A stretch of 64,000 nucleotides of DNA from Clostridioides sp. ES-S-0010-02 (GCA_020641055.1 CP067345.1:2659317-2723316); one strand, 5' to 3'. Numbered from the stretch's first letter, positions 36,252 through 46,485 are shown. Made by a program: numbers and translations. Notes: generated by a model from the sequence alone, not told the origin.

Positions 36252-37505
36252 ATGGAAAACAATTTAATTATAGCTAAAAGCAATAATATTGAATTATCAC
36301 AAAAGAACTTATTTAAAGTCAATTTGCAGATAGGTGTAGACTTTACACTTTTGTCAAAATCACTTAAAGCCTTTTATAAAAAAGAAGAAGATTTTTATTG
36401 CATTGCTCTTGCACCATGCAATGTATCTGATGAAAAAGCAAGCAAGAAGATAAATATTCCTGAGATGATAAAAGAAATTAATACTTTAATTGAAAGTGTG
36501 ACTGATAAAAGTGAACTTTTAAGTGAAGAAATATTTACAAACAATCTATCAGAATTTTTCGACGAATCTTTAGATAACATTTATATAGAGTTAAGACAAG
36601 CATATCTATATCTTAAGAAGAATACAAACAATCTTGATATAGAAAACTCCATTGAATATGTATTCGATGTCAGTATAAGTAATAAAACAAAAATGAAAGA
36701 AAATCCACTAATTAACTTTAATTCACTTTCTTTAGTGGTATGGAGTGGTGAAACAAAAAATATTTTACATCAAATGAACATTTTAGATTTAGACAATATT
36801 CACTCCTCTTTTTCAGAAAACGATGCAAATATGACTTTTTATCGAGATGATAGCCTCAAATATGAAGTTAACAAAAACAGTAAAAATATAAGAGAAAGTA
36901 ATATAGATATAATTGAACAAATGATTATACTTCCGGATAATTCAGACTATGATAAAGATGAAGTTGAAAACATGAAAAACAGACTTTCAAACATAAATGG
37001 AAAATATCTACAAACACTTAAAGAAAAAGATATAATTATAAAATTAATAAATTCAAATTTAACTGATGAACCAGAATTTAGTGATTTAAAACACCAATTA
37101 CCTCCATGCTGGGTAAGATCAGGTAAAACTTGGAAAGATGTACCTGGGGTATATAGAAACAACTCTATTGTGGCTAAAATAGGTTATAGTAACCCTAGTT
37201 ATGCAAATGTTCATTCAGCTAAAAATTTGGAATTACATGAAACTGCACATGCTATAGATAAAAATGTATTAGACAAAAAATCAAATTCAGAAGAATTTAT
37301 GGAAGTGTTTATTCAAGAAAGGTATAAACTTTATGACCCTAAACAAGTTGCACATGCATATATTAGTAAATTCCCAGAAGAATTTTTTGCGGAATCATTT
37401 GTGCATTATTATCTTGATGAAGACTCAAAAAATATATTGAAAGAAAATTGTCCTTTAACATATAATTTTCTTGAAGAATTAGAACTAAGCTATGAAACAC
37501 ATTAA
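36252..37505 (+). CDS. Anthrax lethal factor-like (ATLF) zinc metalloprotease, cytoplasmic
   Basis: A protein of 417 residues from the ATG at 36252; the in-frame ATG at 36246 leaves only 2 bases after the GGGGG ribosome-binding site, so the later start is favoured. Residues about 250-417 form an ATLF-like domain: the zinc motif HETAHAID (His near residue 329), with downstream EEFFAESFVHYYLDE giving the third ligand (Glu or nearby). The same fold is in PPEP-1 (Zmp1) of C. difficile, but this protein has no signal peptide. The first 240 residues match nothing I recognise. It stands between a GIY-YIG gene and methionine aminopeptidase and has no obvious partner. Likely an intracellular protease with unknown target, or one released by non-classical means. 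Confidence 0.82.
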   Translation: MENNLIIAKSNNIELSQKNLFKVNLQIGVDFTLLSKSLKAFYKKEEDFYCIALAPCNVSDEKASKKINIPEMIKEINTLIESVTDKSELLSEEIFTNNLSEFFDESLDNIYIELRQAYLYLKKNTNNLDIENSIEYVFDVSISNKTKMKENPLINFNSLSLVVWSGETKNILHQMNILDLDNIHSSFSENDANMTFYRDDSLKYEVNKNSKNIRESNIDIIEQMIILPDNSDYDKDEVENMKNRLSNINGKYLQTLKEKDIIIKLINSNLTDEPEFSDLKHQLPPCWVRSGKTWKDVPGVYRNNSIVAKIGYSNPSYANVHSAKNLELHETAHAIDKNVLDKKSNSEEFMEVFIQERYKLYDPKQVAHAYISKFPEEFFAESFVHYYLDEDSKNILKENCPLTYNFLEELELSYETH

Positions 37506-37648
37506 TACTTAATAATATATTTCTATTTAATAAAGTACTCTTTATAAAAGACTTTTTGATATTTATGTTATAATATTTCTAATGGTTATATTTTAAAATA
37601 GTTTATGTAGCCCATAATTTAAATAAATAATAAAAAGGATGAAGAGTT

Positions 37649-38518
37649 ATGAAATTAAACAGAAACGATGCTTGTTGGTGTGGAAGTACTAAAAAATATA
37701 AAAAATGTCATATGGATATAGATAATAAAATAAATTCATTTGCTCAGCTAGGTCATATTGTACCTACTCATGACATCATAAAAAATGCAACACAAATTGA
37801 AGAAATTAAAAAAAGTGCTGTAATAAACACAAAGATTTTAGATTATATTTCGGATAAAATTAAAGTTGGAATGTCTACAGAAGATATAAATGAATTAGTC
37901 CATAACTTTACATTAGAAAATGGAGCTATTCCTGCACCACTAGATTATAATGGTTTTCCTAAAAGTGTATGTACATCAATAAACAATGAAGTTTGTCATG
38001 GTATCCCAAGTAAAGACATCCTATTAAAGGATGGAGATATTATAAATATAGATGTGTCTACTATTTTTAATGGATATTACTCAGATGCTTCAAGAATGTT
38101 TATGGTAGGAAATGTTAAAGAAAATGCAAAAAAACTGGTTCAAGTTACTAAAGAATGCATTCAAAAAGGTCTTGAAGCTGCTAAACCATGGGGATTCTTG
38201 GGTGATATAGGTGATGCTATTAATTCTTATGCAAAAGAAAATGGATATTCTGTTGTTAGAGAAATTGGTGGGCATGGAGTTGGACTAAGTTTTCATGAAG
38301 ACCCATTTGTAAGTTATGTTTCTAAAAAAGGAACCGAAATGTTATTGGTTCCTGGAATGATATTTACTATAGAACCTATGGTAAATGAAGGAACTCATGA
38401 GATTTTTGTTGATGAAGAAAATGATTGGACTATCTACACAAAAGATGGTAAATTATCTGCTCAATGGGAGTGCATGGTTTTAGTTACAGAAACAGGAATT
38501 GAAATTTTAACTCAATAA
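37649..38518 (+). CDS. map: Methionine aminopeptidase with N-terminal SEC-C motif
   Basis: A 289-residue type I methionine aminopeptidase that removes the initiator Met. The N-terminus carries a zinc-binding SEC-C motif (RNDACWCGSTKKYKKCH, residues 4-20), which is thought to contact the ribosome or SecA. The catalytic domain (about 45-289) has metal ligands visible in IDVSTIFNGYYSDASR (two Asp), IGGHGVGLSFHE (His), IFTIEPMV (Glu) and the final WECMV (Glu). It is the second MAP-type form found in Clostridia. Own promoter region; terminator at 38524. Confidence 0.94.
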   Translation: MKLNRNDACWCGSTKKYKKCHMDIDNKINSFAQLGHIVPTHDIIKNATQIEEIKKSAVINTKILDYISDKIKVGMSTEDINELVHNFTLENGAIPAPLDYNGFPKSVCTSINNEVCHGIPSKDILLKDGDIINIDVSTIFNGYYSDASRMFMVGNVKENAKKLVQVTKECIQKGLEAAKPWGFLGDIGDAINSYAKENGYSVVREIGGHGVGLSFHEDPFVSYVSKKGTEMLLVPGMIFTIEPMVNEGTHEIFVDEENDWTIYTKDGKLSAQWECMVLVTETGIEILTQ

Positions 38519-38522
38519 AATA

Positions 38523-38565
38523 TAAAAGCCTATAAAGATTGAGCTTTCAATCTTCATAGGCTTTT
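38523..38565. terminator. Bidirectional terminator between map and ferredoxin gene
   Basis: AAAGCCTAT-x-AAGATTG pairs with CAATCTT-x-ATAGGCTTT, with A and T runs on both sides. It serves the plus-strand map gene and the minus-strand ferredoxin gene. Confidence 0.85.
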
Positions 38566-38571
38566 CTTTTG

Positions 38572-38760
38572 TTAATGCACATCTATTGCATCAACTGGAC
38601 AGCTTTCTCTAGCTTCTTTTGCTGATTCTTCAGCATCACTTGGTATTTCATCAACTATAACATGTGATTTTCCATCATCAGCCATGTCAAATACTTCTGG
38701 GCATATTGATGGACATAATCCACAACCTATACAAGTATCTTGATTAACATTTGCTTTCAT
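38572..38760 (-). CDS. Ferredoxin, single [4Fe-4S] cluster
   Basis: A 62-residue ferredoxin of the monocluster type: CIGCGLCPSICPEVFDM supplies three Cys plus one, and ESCPVDAIDV the last Cys-Pro. Small acidic electron carrier in the cytosol. The two-cluster clostridial type is not matched. A strong AGGAGG site precedes the start. Partner enzymes are not adjacent; cysE is about 160 bases upstream on the same strand, in a separate unit. Confidence 0.95.
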   Translation of the reverse strand: MKANVNQDTCIGCGLCPSICPEVFDMADDGKSHVIVDEIPSDAEESAKEARESCPVDAIDVH

Positions 38761-38921
38761 AATAAAATCCTCCTAGATGTTACAAATTTAAAATTTTTGT
38801 TTACCAACGATTGGCGAACTAAAACTTTGACCTTCAGTTCTTTTTTATTATGTCCTCAAATTTGAAAATAATACCTTTTCAAAATAAATTTTATAAAATT
38901 TATTTTATAGTTGTGTTATGA

Positions 38922-39521
38922 CTATATATAATATACATTGTCTAACTCTTCGTATTCGTAGGATACTTCTCTTTTATTCTTTTTTACAGGTTCTAGATTT
39001 CTTATTTTCACTATTTTTGCTGGTATACCAACAACTGTGGCTCCATTAGGTACATCTTTAACAACAACTGAATTTGCACCTATTTTTGAATTAGAACCGA
39101 TATTTAAAGCTCCTAGTATTTTTGTTCCAGCTCCAATTAATACATCATCGCCAACAGTTGGATGTCTCTTGCCAGTATCCTTTCCTGTAGCACCTAAAGT
39201 AGCTCCTTGATATATTGTTACTCTATTTCCCACTTCAGCTGTTTCGCCAATTACAACACCCATTCCATGGTCTATCAAAATACCTTCTCCCATTTTAGCT
39301 CCAGGATGTATTTCTATACCAGTCATAAATCTGGATATCTGGGATATTAATCTAGCTGAAAAAAGCATCTTCTTCTTATAAAGAAAATGAGCTATTCTAT
39401 GCATTATCATTGCATGCACTGATGGATATAGTAAAAAAACTTCTATCTTAGATCTAGCTGCTGGATCATTCTTCATTATATATTCAATATCTTTATTTAT
39501 TTTTTTAAACAAAGTATTCAC
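38922..39521 (-). CDS. cysE: Serine O-acetyltransferase
   Basis: A 199-residue enzyme that makes O-acetylserine. It shows left-handed beta-helix hexapeptide repeats (residues about 75-175), with the catalytic area [16 protein letters not shown] and [28 protein letters not shown]. It is the shorter form lacking the full N-terminal helical domain of enteric CysE, as in Bacilli and Clostridia. Follows cysK by 17 bases, so both are cotranscribed. Confidence 0.95.
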   Translation of the reverse strand: MNTLFKKINKDIEYIMKNDPAARSKIEVFLLYPSVHAMIMHRIAHFLYKKKMLFSARLISQISRFMTGIEIHPGAKMGEGILIDHGMGVVIGETAEVGNRVTIYQGATLGATGKDTGKRHPTVGDDVLIGAGTKILGALNIGSNSKIGANSVVVKDVPNGATVVGIPAKIVKIRNLEPVKKNKREVSYEYEELDNVYYI

Positions 39522-39538
39522 TCCCTCAAATAAAATTA

Positions 39539-40447
39539 TTAAAATATTCCCATGGACATATATTTATCTACTCCATCTGGAGCTACTGTTACTATTTTTT
39601 TATTTGGATATTTTTTCGCCATTTCCATAGCTCCAAATATATTTGCTCCAGAAGATATACCTACCAAAATCCCTTCCTTTGATGCAAGTAATTTAACTGT
39701 ATCAAAAGCATCTTCATCATCAACTAATATTACTTCATCAACTACACTAGAATCATAATTTTCAGGAACAAAGTTAGCTCCTATTCCTTGTATTTTATGA
39801 GGTCCAGTTTTATTTTCTGATATAGCTGGAGATTTTTTTGGCTCAAGTGCAACTACTTTTATATTTGGATTTTGCTCTTTTAAATATCTTGCAGTCCCTA
39901 TTAAAGTACCACCTGTTCCAACTCCACATACAAATATATCTAAATCTCTAACATCATTCATAATTTCAACTGCTGTTGTTTTATAATGTGCATTTGGATT
40001 GTCTTTATTTTCAAATTGTTTCAAACTTTTATAGTTTGGATTTTCTCTCAATAGTTCATTTGCTTTTTCTATAGAGCCTGACATTCCAGCTTTTCCATCT
40101 GTAAGTACTAAATTTGCTCCATAAGCCTTCATTAAATCTCGTCTCTCGATACTCATAGTCTCTGGCATTACTATTACTACTTCATATCCTTTTAATCTTC
40201 CTATCATGGATAATGCAATACCAGTGTTGCCACTAGTTGCTTCTACTAGTACATCACCCTTTTTTAATTCTCCTCTTTTTTCTAATCCTTCTAGCATTTC
40301 ATAAACTGCTCTATCTTTTATACTTCCTGCTGGATTTACTTTTTCTAATTTTACATATATGTTAGAACACCCGTTAGTACATCCTAAATTATTCAACCTT
40401 ACTACAGGTGTGTTTCCTATCAACTCTAATGCGTTATTATATAACAT
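39539..40447 (-). CDS. cysK: Cysteine synthase (O-acetylserine sulfhydrylase)
   Basis: A 302-residue PLP enzyme of the CysK family. The PLP lysine is in [13 protein letters not shown], the substrate loop is [10 protein letters not shown], the phosphate-binding segment is [13 protein letters not shown]. Makes cysteine from O-acetylserine and sulfide. First gene of the cysK-cysE operon, preceded by a promoter overlapped by operator dyads. Confidence 0.96.
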   Translation of the reverse strand: MLYNNALELIGNTPVVRLNNLGCTNGCSNIYVKLEKVNPAGSIKDRAVYEMLEGLEKRGELKKGDVLVEATSGNTGIALSMIGRLKGYEVVIVMPETMSIERRDLMKAYGANLVLTDGKAGMSGSIEKANELLRENPNYKSLKQFENKDNPNAHYKTTAVEIMNDVRDLDIFVCGVGTGGTLIGTARYLKEQNPNIKVVALEPKKSPAISENKTGPHKIQGIGANFVPENYDSSVVDEVILVDDEDAFDTVKLLASKEGILVGISSGANIFGAMEMAKKYPNKKIVTVAPDGVDKYMSMGIF

Positions 40448-40475
40448 ACTACTTCCTCCTATATGTCCAATTCTA

Positions 40476-40490
40476 TTATCAAATTGATAA
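40476..40490. promoter_or_regulatory. Downstream operator dyad before cysK
   Basis: TTATCA-N3-TGATAA, between the -10 box and the cysK start codon. Identical half-sites to the copy at 40510, with centres 34 bases apart. Confidence 0.75.
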
Positions 40491-40500
40491 CGATAAATAT

Positions 40501-40529
40501 ATTATAGTATTATCATTTTGATAATGCAA
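40501..40529 (-). promoter_or_regulatory. Sigma-A promoter of cysK-cysE
   Basis: TTGCAT (40524-40529) and TATAAT (40501-40506) on the minus strand with a 17-base spacer that contains one operator dyad. Confidence 0.8.
40510..40524. promoter_or_regulatory. Upstream operator dyad inside the cysK promoter spacer
   Basis: TTATCA-N3-TGATAA located between -35 and -10. The arrangement is a classic repressor site; Rrf2-type regulators of cysteine metabolism such as CymR are candidates, but the word does not match the Bacillus CymR consensus I know. Confidence 0.75.
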
Positions 40530-40591
40530 CCTTTTTTTGGATTTTATCCTTTCAATTGTTTTATTTCTAATATTAGTAATATTCAAACAAA

Positions 40592-40625
40592 AAAAGTGAA
40601 AATCATTATCGATTTTCACTCTTCA
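40592..40625 (-). terminator. Terminator of the kdp operon
   Basis: AGTGAAAATC (40595-40604) pairs with GATTTTCACT (40611-40620) and a T run follows on the minus strand, 60 bases after kdpC. Confidence 0.88.
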
Positions 40626-40684
40626 AACTTCAAGCTTTATGCTAAGTCATACACAATACTTCACTACAAAAATTCTACGAAATA

Positions 40685-41326
40685 CTATATAAGACCTAAT
40701 ATTTTTGCAACCTCTACATTAACCTTTAACACATTAACTCTATCTTCACCTAAAACTCCGAAAAGTTTTTTTGAAGTATTATCATCTACAATTTTTTGTA
40801 ATTTACTCTCTGATATTCCTGATACTTTTGCTATAGCAGGTATCTGAACCTTTGCAGAAGCGGGACTTATATTAGGGTCAAGTCCTGAACCTGATGCTGT
40901 AAGCAAATCTGTTGGTATATCTTCTTTTTTTACACCTGGATTATCCTTCAAAAACTGTTCAATGTCTTTTTGAACTCTATCATGAAGCTCTGGATTAGTT
41001 GCCCCATAATTAAAAGAACCCGATGAAACACCGCCATAAACTGTATTTCCATCCTTATCTGGTATTAAATCTTCTTTTGTATAAGTATTATAGTTTACTG
41101 ATGAAACTCTTCCCTTAAAAAATCTTGTATCTGTAAAACTTTGACCAATAAGCTCTGAACCAACCTTTACGCCATTTACTTCTATCATACTTCCATTAGC
41201 TTTATCTTTAAATGCAACTTGACTTACGCCTGTTAAAACAAGTGGATATACAAGTCCGCAAACAAATAACAATACAAGACTTACAAGCAATGCTGGTTTT
41301 AATGTTTTCATTTTTATATCCTCCAT
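40685..41326 (-). CDS. kdpC: Potassium-transporting ATPase subunit C
   Basis: A 213-residue protein with one N-terminal membrane helix (about 8-30, LKPALLVSLVLLFVCGLVYPLVLTG) and an extracytoplasmic domain with GSELIGQSFTDTRFFKGR, SGSGLDPNISPASA and NVLKVNVEVAKIL. Stabilises the KdpFABC complex. Starts 3 bases after kdpB. Confidence 0.96.
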   Translation of the reverse strand: MEDIKMKTLKPALLVSLVLLFVCGLVYPLVLTGVSQVAFKDKANGSMIEVNGVKVGSELIGQSFTDTRFFKGRVSSVNYNTYTKEDLIPDKDGNTVYGGVSSGSFNYGATNPELHDRVQKDIEQFLKDNPGVKKEDIPTDLLTASGSGLDPNISPASAKVQIPAIAKVSGISESKLQKIVDDNTSKKLFGVLGEDRVNVLKVNVEVAKILGLI

Positions 41327-41329
41327 TTA

Positions 41330-43387
41330 TTAACCTAAATTAAGAACCATTACTAAAGGTGTAATTAATAAATCAATTACTTTTATTCCTAAAAATGGTA
41401 CTATAACCCCACCAAGACCAAAAATAAGCATATTTCTCATTAGCATAGCTTGCGATTTCATAGGTCTATATTTTACCCCTTTCATAGCAAGAGGTATTAA
41501 ACATGGGATAATTATAGCATTAAATATTAAAGCTGATAATATCGCACTAAATGATGTAGAAAGCTTCATTATATTTAATATCTCCATTTGAGGTATTGCA
41601 AGGGTAAATATAGCTGGTATAATTGCAAAGTATTTTGCAATATCATTTGCTATACTGAATGTTGTTAAAGCACCACGTGTTATTAAAAGCTGTTTTCCTA
41701 TTTCAACCACTTCTAATATTTTAGTTGGGTCTGAATCTAAATCTACCATGTTTGCTGCTTCCTTTGCAGATGTTGTACCACTATTCATAGCAAGACCCAC
41801 ATCTGCTTGAGCAAGTGCAGGAGCATCATTTGTTCCATCCCCTGTCATAGCAACTATTTTACCTTCAGATTGTTCTTTTTTTATTGCCTCTATCTTATCT
41901 TCTGGTTTACATTCTGCAATAAATCCATCTACTCCAGCCTCTCTTGCAATTGTGGCTGCTGTTAAAGGATTATCTCCTGTACACATGATTGTCTTTATTC
42001 CTATCTCACGAAGTCTAGCAAATCTTTCTACAAGACCTGATTTTACTGTATCCTTTAAGTAGATAATACCGTATATCTCATTATCGACACACACTACTAG
42101 AGGTGTACCACCTAATTTTGCTACTCTATTCACACTTTCTTCTAAATCGTCTGGTACTAATCCACCAGAAGATTTTACTCGATTTATTATACTGTCATAA
42201 GCCCCTTTTCTAATAGCTGTTCCATCAGATAAATTTATACCACTCATTCTAGTTTGTGCAGAGAATTCTACAAACTCAGCTTCTTCGGCCTCTTTTGTTT
42301 TTCCTGTTGAACCTAATTTTATCCCTAAATCAACTATAGACTTTCCTTCTGGTGTGTCATCTTTTAATGAGCACATAACAGCATAGTTTATTAAATTTTT
42401 TGAATCTGCATTTCCAACTGCTATAAATTCTGATGCAAGTCTATTTCCATAAGTAATAGTACCTGTCTTATCCAAAATCATAGTATCAACATCACCACAA
42501 GCTTCTACTGCTTTTCCTGACATTGCAATAACATTGAATCTAGTTACTCTATCCATACCTGCAATACCAATAGCTGACAATAATCCACCTATAGTAGTTG
42601 GTATTAAACACACCAAAAGTGCTATCATAGTAGAAATTGGAATCTTTACACCTGCATAATTTGCCATTGGATAAAGAGAGATTAAAACAACCATAAATAT
42701 AAGTGTTAATCCCACCAATAAAGTATTTAAAGCAATTTCATTTGGTGTTTTTTGTCTTGAAGCTCCTTCTACAAGAGCTATCATTTTATCTAAGAAGGAT
42801 TCTCCTGGTTTTGTTGTTATTTTTATTTTTAGCCAGTCACTTACAACTGTAGTTCCTCCTGTAACAGAAGCGAAATCTCCTCCAGATTCTCTCATAACAG
42901 GTGCAGATTCTCCAGTTATTGCTGACTCATCCACAGAAGCTATACCTTCTATTACTTCTCCATCATTTGGAATAACTTCTCCTGCATTGACTAAAACAAT
43001 ATCTCCCAGTTTTAGCTCGCTTGCACTTATCATTTTTTCATTTCCTAATTTATCTAAAACTCTTGCAACTGTATCTTTTCTAGTTTTCTTTAATGTATCT
43101 GCTTGTGCTTTTCCTCTACCTTCAGCTACAGCTTCAGCAAAATTTGCAAAAAGAACAGTTATAAATAGTATTATTGTTACAATCCCATTATAAGCTCTTA
43201 AGTTATTACCTTCATCTCCAAACAAACTAGGTACTATTGTAAGTATCAAAGTTACTATAAATCCAATCTCTACAACAAACATAACTGGATTTTTCATCAT
43301 ATATTTAGGATTTAATTTTTTAAAAGCTTCTATAATGGAAGTTTTGAAAATATCTTTTGTAATAAACTTTGTTTTTTTAGTTTCCAT
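41330..43387 (-). CDS. kdpB: Potassium-transporting P-type ATPase, subunit B
   Basis: A 685-residue P-type ATPase. Phosphorylation site [11 protein letters not shown], actuator motif ITGESAPV, hinge [12 protein letters not shown]. Drives high-affinity K+ uptake through KdpA. Gene order A-B-C with 24 bases between A and B. Confidence 0.97.
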   Translation of the reverse strand: METKKTKFITKDIFKTSIIEAFKKLNPKYMMKNPVMFVVEIGFIVTLILTIVPSLFGDEGNNLRAYNGIVTIILFITVLFANFAEAVAEGRGKAQADTLKKTRKDTVARVLDKLGNEKMISASELKLGDIVLVNAGEVIPNDGEVIEGIASVDESAITGESAPVMRESGGDFASVTGGTTVVSDWLKIKITTKPGESFLDKMIALVEGASRQKTPNEIALNTLLVGLTLIFMVVLISLYPMANYAGVKIPISTMIALLVCLIPTTIGGLLSAIGIAGMDRVTRFNVIAMSGKAVEACGDVDTMILDKTGTITYGNRLASEFIAVGNADSKNLINYAVMCSLKDDTPEGKSIVDLGIKLGSTGKTKEAEEAEFVEFSAQTRMSGINLSDGTAIRKGAYDSIINRVKSSGGLVPDDLEESVNRVAKLGGTPLVVCVDNEIYGIIYLKDTVKSGLVERFARLREIGIKTIMCTGDNPLTAATIAREAGVDGFIAECKPEDKIEAIKKEQSEGKIVAMTGDGTNDAPALAQADVGLAMNSGTTSAKEAANMVDLDSDPTKILEVVEIGKQLLITRGALTTFSIANDIAKYFAIIPAIFTLAIPQMEILNIMKLSTSFSAILSALIFNAIIIPCLIPLAMKGVKYRPMKSQAMLMRNMLIFGLGGVIVPFLGIKVIDLLITPLVMVLNLG

Positions 43388-43411
43388 AAAATTTTACTCC
43401 CTCCCAATTTT

Positions 43412-45088
43412 TTAGTGCCATAATACTAGATGCTCTGAAATAGGTCCAAGCGCTAAGGCTGGGAAAAATGTTAAAGCACCAACAATTAAAACAACCAATA
43501 CTAAAATTATTGTAAATGTGAAATTATCAGTTCTAAGTGTTCCTATGCTTTCATTTACAGAGTTCTTAGATGCTAATAAACTTGATATTGCAAGTAATAT
43601 TATAATAGACACATATCTTCCAAAAAACATAACTATACCTGTTGTTATATTCCAGAACATAGTATTATCTCCTAAACCTTCAAATCCTGAGCCATTATTA
43701 GCTGCTGAAGATGCAAACTCATATAAAACCTGTGATAATCCATGGAATCCAGGATTTGAAATTCCCTCAAGACCTGCTGGTAGTGCTACTGCAAGTCCAG
43801 AGAACATAAGTATCAAAAGTGGATGTAATATAATAAGTAAAGCTATAAGCTTCATTTCTTTTCCTTCAATTTTCTTAGTTAAGAATTCTGGTGTTCTTCC
43901 TACCATTAATCCACATAAAAATACTGCTATTATAGCGTACATTAGCATATTCATAAGGCCTACACCTTTACCACCAAATACGACATTTAACATCATATTT
44001 AAAAGTGGTACTAATCCTCCTAGAGGAGTTAAGGTATCATGCATATTGTTAACTGTACCAGTTGTAAAGGAAGTCGTCACTGTCGTAAACAATGCTGATT
44101 GAGCTATACCAAATCTAACTTCTTTACCTTCCATACTTCCCATGCTTTGATTAAGTCCTAATTGTGATAAGATAGGATTTCCTGCACTTTCTGCTCTAAA
44201 ACAAACTATTAAACCTATTAAAAATATGATTGACATTGCACCAAATACAACCCAACCTTGTTTTTTATTCTTTATCATATGTCCAAATGCAACAACACAA
44301 GCTCCTGGTAATATCATCATAGATAACATCTCTACTATATTTGATATTATTGTTGGATTTTCAAATGGATGTGATGAATTTGAACCAAAAAATCCTCCTC
44401 CATTTGTTCCTAAGTGTTTTATTGATTCAAGTGCTGCCACAGGACCTTTAGCTATATCTTGAAGTTTTCCTTCTATAGTAGTTACTGTTTCTGTACCAGC
44501 AAAAGTTTGTGGTACTCCTTGTGTAACTAATATAATACCAACAATTAAAGCCCCTGGTAAAAGTACTCTTGTTGTTATTCTAATTAAATCTACATAAAAG
44601 TTGCCTAATGTTTTCTTTTTGCCTACTAACCCTCTTACAAATGCCATGGCCGCTGCATATCCTGTTGCTGCTGATGTAAACATCATGTATATTATCACTG
44701 TCATTTGACTAAGATATGAAAGCCCTGTTTCACCTGAGTAATGTTGAAGATTCGTGTTTGTCATAAAACTTATTATTGTATTAAATGATAAACTTTGTTC
44801 CATACCTTTAATTCCATTAGGATTAAAAATATGCATGCTCTGAGTTCTAAGTATTACATATCCTATAAACACCATGACTGCATTTGTAACTAATAAAGCT
44901 AAAGCATATTGCTTCCAATTCATTTCTTTTTTCTTATCTATGCTACATACCTTATATATGCCATTGTCTATTTTATCAAACACTTTATCTCCAAATGTTT
45001 TTTGGTTAGTGGATATATGATATAAATATTTACCCATAGGTATTACTAAAACCATAAATATCGCCAATACTATTACTATCTGTACCAT
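43412..45088 (-). CDS. kdpA: Potassium-transporting ATPase subunit A
   Basis: A 558-residue channel-like membrane subunit with about ten helices. Selectivity-filter-like segments NTNLQHYSG, NGGGFFGSNSSHPFENP, TVTTSFTTGTVNNM and NNGSGFEGLG are all present. First large gene of the operon, preceded by kdpF and another small ORF. The KdpD/KdpE sensor system is not in the window, so regulation is by genes elsewhere or a different mechanism. Confidence 0.97.
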   Translation of the reverse strand: MVQIVIVLAIFMVLVIPMGKYLYHISTNQKTFGDKVFDKIDNGIYKVCSIDKKKEMNWKQYALALLVTNAVMVFIGYVILRTQSMHIFNPNGIKGMEQSLSFNTIISFMTNTNLQHYSGETGLSYLSQMTVIIYMMFTSAATGYAAAMAFVRGLVGKKKTLGNFYVDLIRITTRVLLPGALIVGIILVTQGVPQTFAGTETVTTIEGKLQDIAKGPVAALESIKHLGTNGGGFFGSNSSHPFENPTIISNIVEMLSMMILPGACVVAFGHMIKNKKQGWVVFGAMSIIFLIGLIVCFRAESAGNPILSQLGLNQSMGSMEGKEVRFGIAQSALFTTVTTSFTTGTVNNMHDTLTPLGGLVPLLNMMLNVVFGGKGVGLMNMLMYAIIAVFLCGLMVGRTPEFLTKKIEGKEMKLIALLIILHPLLILMFSGLAVALPAGLEGISNPGFHGLSQVLYEFASSAANNGSGFEGLGDNTMFWNITTGIVMFFGRYVSIIILLAISSLLASKNSVNESIGTLRTDNFTFTIILVLVVLIVGALTFFPALALGPISEHLVLWH

Positions 45089-45133
45089 AAAAATTTTCCC
45101 CCCAATTCAACTTGCTTATTACCTCTATACTAT

Positions 45134-45211
45134 TTAGAATTTTTCAGGATTAATAAGCGCATACACCAAATATACTATCAACATTACAATTACAACTGCC
45201 AGAAACCACAT
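45134..45211 (-). CDS. kdpF: KdpF small membrane subunit
   Basis: A 25-residue single-helix peptide, MWFLAVVIVMLIV followed by YLVYALINPEKF. The final NPEKF is the KdpF hallmark. GGAGG stands 8 bases before the ATG. It lies 45 bases upstream of kdpA and stabilises the complex in other bacteria. Too short to be found by length-based gene calling. Confidence 0.9.
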   Translation of the reverse strand: MWFLAVVIVMLIVYLVYALINPEKF

Positions 45212-45329
45212 AGGTAATACCTCCATACATTACATTATTTTTTTTCAGTTTGTTTCCCACACCAGCCAGCAAGCAACTTCATGGAAATAAATCCTATAGC
45301 CAGTGACGCTATCATCACTATATCTAACA
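45150..45329 (-). CDS. Small membrane ORF at the head of the kdp operon
   Basis: Starts at an ATG at 45329 with a perfect GGAGGAG site 5 bases upstream. The first 30 residues, MLDIVMIASLAIGFISMKLL then AGWCGKQTEK, are a membrane helix with a basic tail, similar to small proteins I recall before kdpF in other Firmicute operons. As read, the frame continues past a run of seven A (45238-45244) to give 59 residues, with an odd Cys/Asn-rich tail that overlaps kdpF. One extra A would give a stop right after the basic tail, for a 31-residue peptide. The true product may be the short one, through sequence variation or slippage. Confidence 0.65.
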
Positions 45330-45492
45330 TTTCGACTCCTCCATTTACTTTAGTTTCTTTGATACGTTTTGGTTTCATATTGCTACTTCATTTATCTTAT
45401 CATTTTAGGTATAAAGATAGGGTTAAGATACATCTATTATTGATTAGTATTGCATAAATATAAAATTAGCTCTTCTCTACTTAATTTAGACA

Positions 45493-45524
45493 TAAAAAAA
45501 GGAGGCAAGTTTGCCACCTTTCAA
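45493..45524 (-). terminator. Terminator of the YitT-like gene
   Basis: AAAGGTGGCAA pairs with TTGCCTCCTTT and a run of T follows on the minus strand, 25 bases past the stop at 45547 and before the kdp leader. Confidence 0.88.
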
Positions 45525-45546
45525 AAATACTGTTATTTAGTTTATA

Positions 45547-46179
45547 TTAACATTCTGGAACTATTTCATTACTCATATCCATATCTAAATTTTTACCATG
45601 ATAGTAAATAAAATCAATTACTTTACCACTAATCGTAACAGCAATTAAAGAATAAAAAATATCAAATGCGGATAGGTAAACTAATGATAACAACAATACA
45701 ATAACATCTGTTGCTAGATAAACTTGCCCTATGTTCAAAGATGTAGTCTTAGAAATTACTAATGCTAAAGCATCGTCTCCTCCCGATGCACAACCTGCTT
45801 TTACTATTATCCCTACTCCTACTCCTACAGTTATACCTGCCAAAATAGTTGATAAAAGCATATTTTGTGATTGTGGTACAAGAGGTCCTATAGCTTCAAA
45901 TAAATCATATAATACTGAAAAACTTATAGAAGCTACTATTGAATATATTAGGAATTTTTTACCGAAAAATTTATATCCTACTAAAAGTAGTAAACCATCA
46001 ATTACAATATTTGCTATTGCTGGTTGTATGTTGAATAAATTTTTTAACAGTAGTAAAATACCTAACACTCCACCTTCTGTTATGTTGTTTAGATAGTAAA
46101 AATTATAAACTCCAAATGCTAATATTGCTGAACCTAATAATATAAGTCCAATTCTTTCTAAAAATAACCGCCTGGCCAT
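45547..46179 (-). CDS. YitT/DUF161-family membrane protein
   Basis: A 210-residue membrane protein with about five helices. GLILLGSAILAFGVYNFYYLNNITEGG and GVGIIVKAGCASGGDDALALVISK are the two hallmark repeats of the YitT family. The C-terminal DUF2179 domain seen in many members is missing, so this is the short form. Function in the family is unclear. A separate unit with its own terminator. Confidence 0.9.
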   Translation of the reverse strand: MARRLFLERIGLILLGSAILAFGVYNFYYLNNITEGGVLGILLLLKNLFNIQPAIANIVIDGLLLLVGYKFFGKKFLIYSIVASISFSVLYDLFEAIGPLVPQSQNMLLSTILAGITVGVGVGIIVKAGCASGGDDALALVISKTTSLNIGQVYLATDVIVLLLSLVYLSAFDIFYSLIAVTISGKVIDFIYYHGKNLDMDMSNEIVPEC

Positions 46180-46485
46180 ACATATCCCTTCCTTTTTCTT
46201 AATTTATATATATTATATACAAAAGAATTGGCTTTGTATACCACACTTTTTAAAACTTTAATTATACAAAATTTTTTTATTTTTTTCAATAGTTTTTTTA
46301 TGTTTTTTTATGTTTTTTTAATAATTCTTTTGAACCTTAGTATTTTCAATACTTTAAATGTTTTCTCATTTTACATAAGTTTATATTAATTTGACTTATA
46401 ATTTAGTATAAATAAGTCTTTGTTTATATTAATTTTTTATTTGTTTAGAAATACTATCCAATAACTTATTACTAGGTTGGATTTA

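Noticed and set aside
38827-38852. Hairpin GAACT...AGTTC followed by a T run on the plus strand near cysE
   Set aside because: Only a 5-bp stem with a 13-base loop, and no plus-strand gene ends there.
46290-46325. T-rich short tandem repeat (TATGTTTTTTT units) upstream of the YitT-like gene
   Set aside because: Low-complexity tract without function visible; common in this AT-rich DNA.
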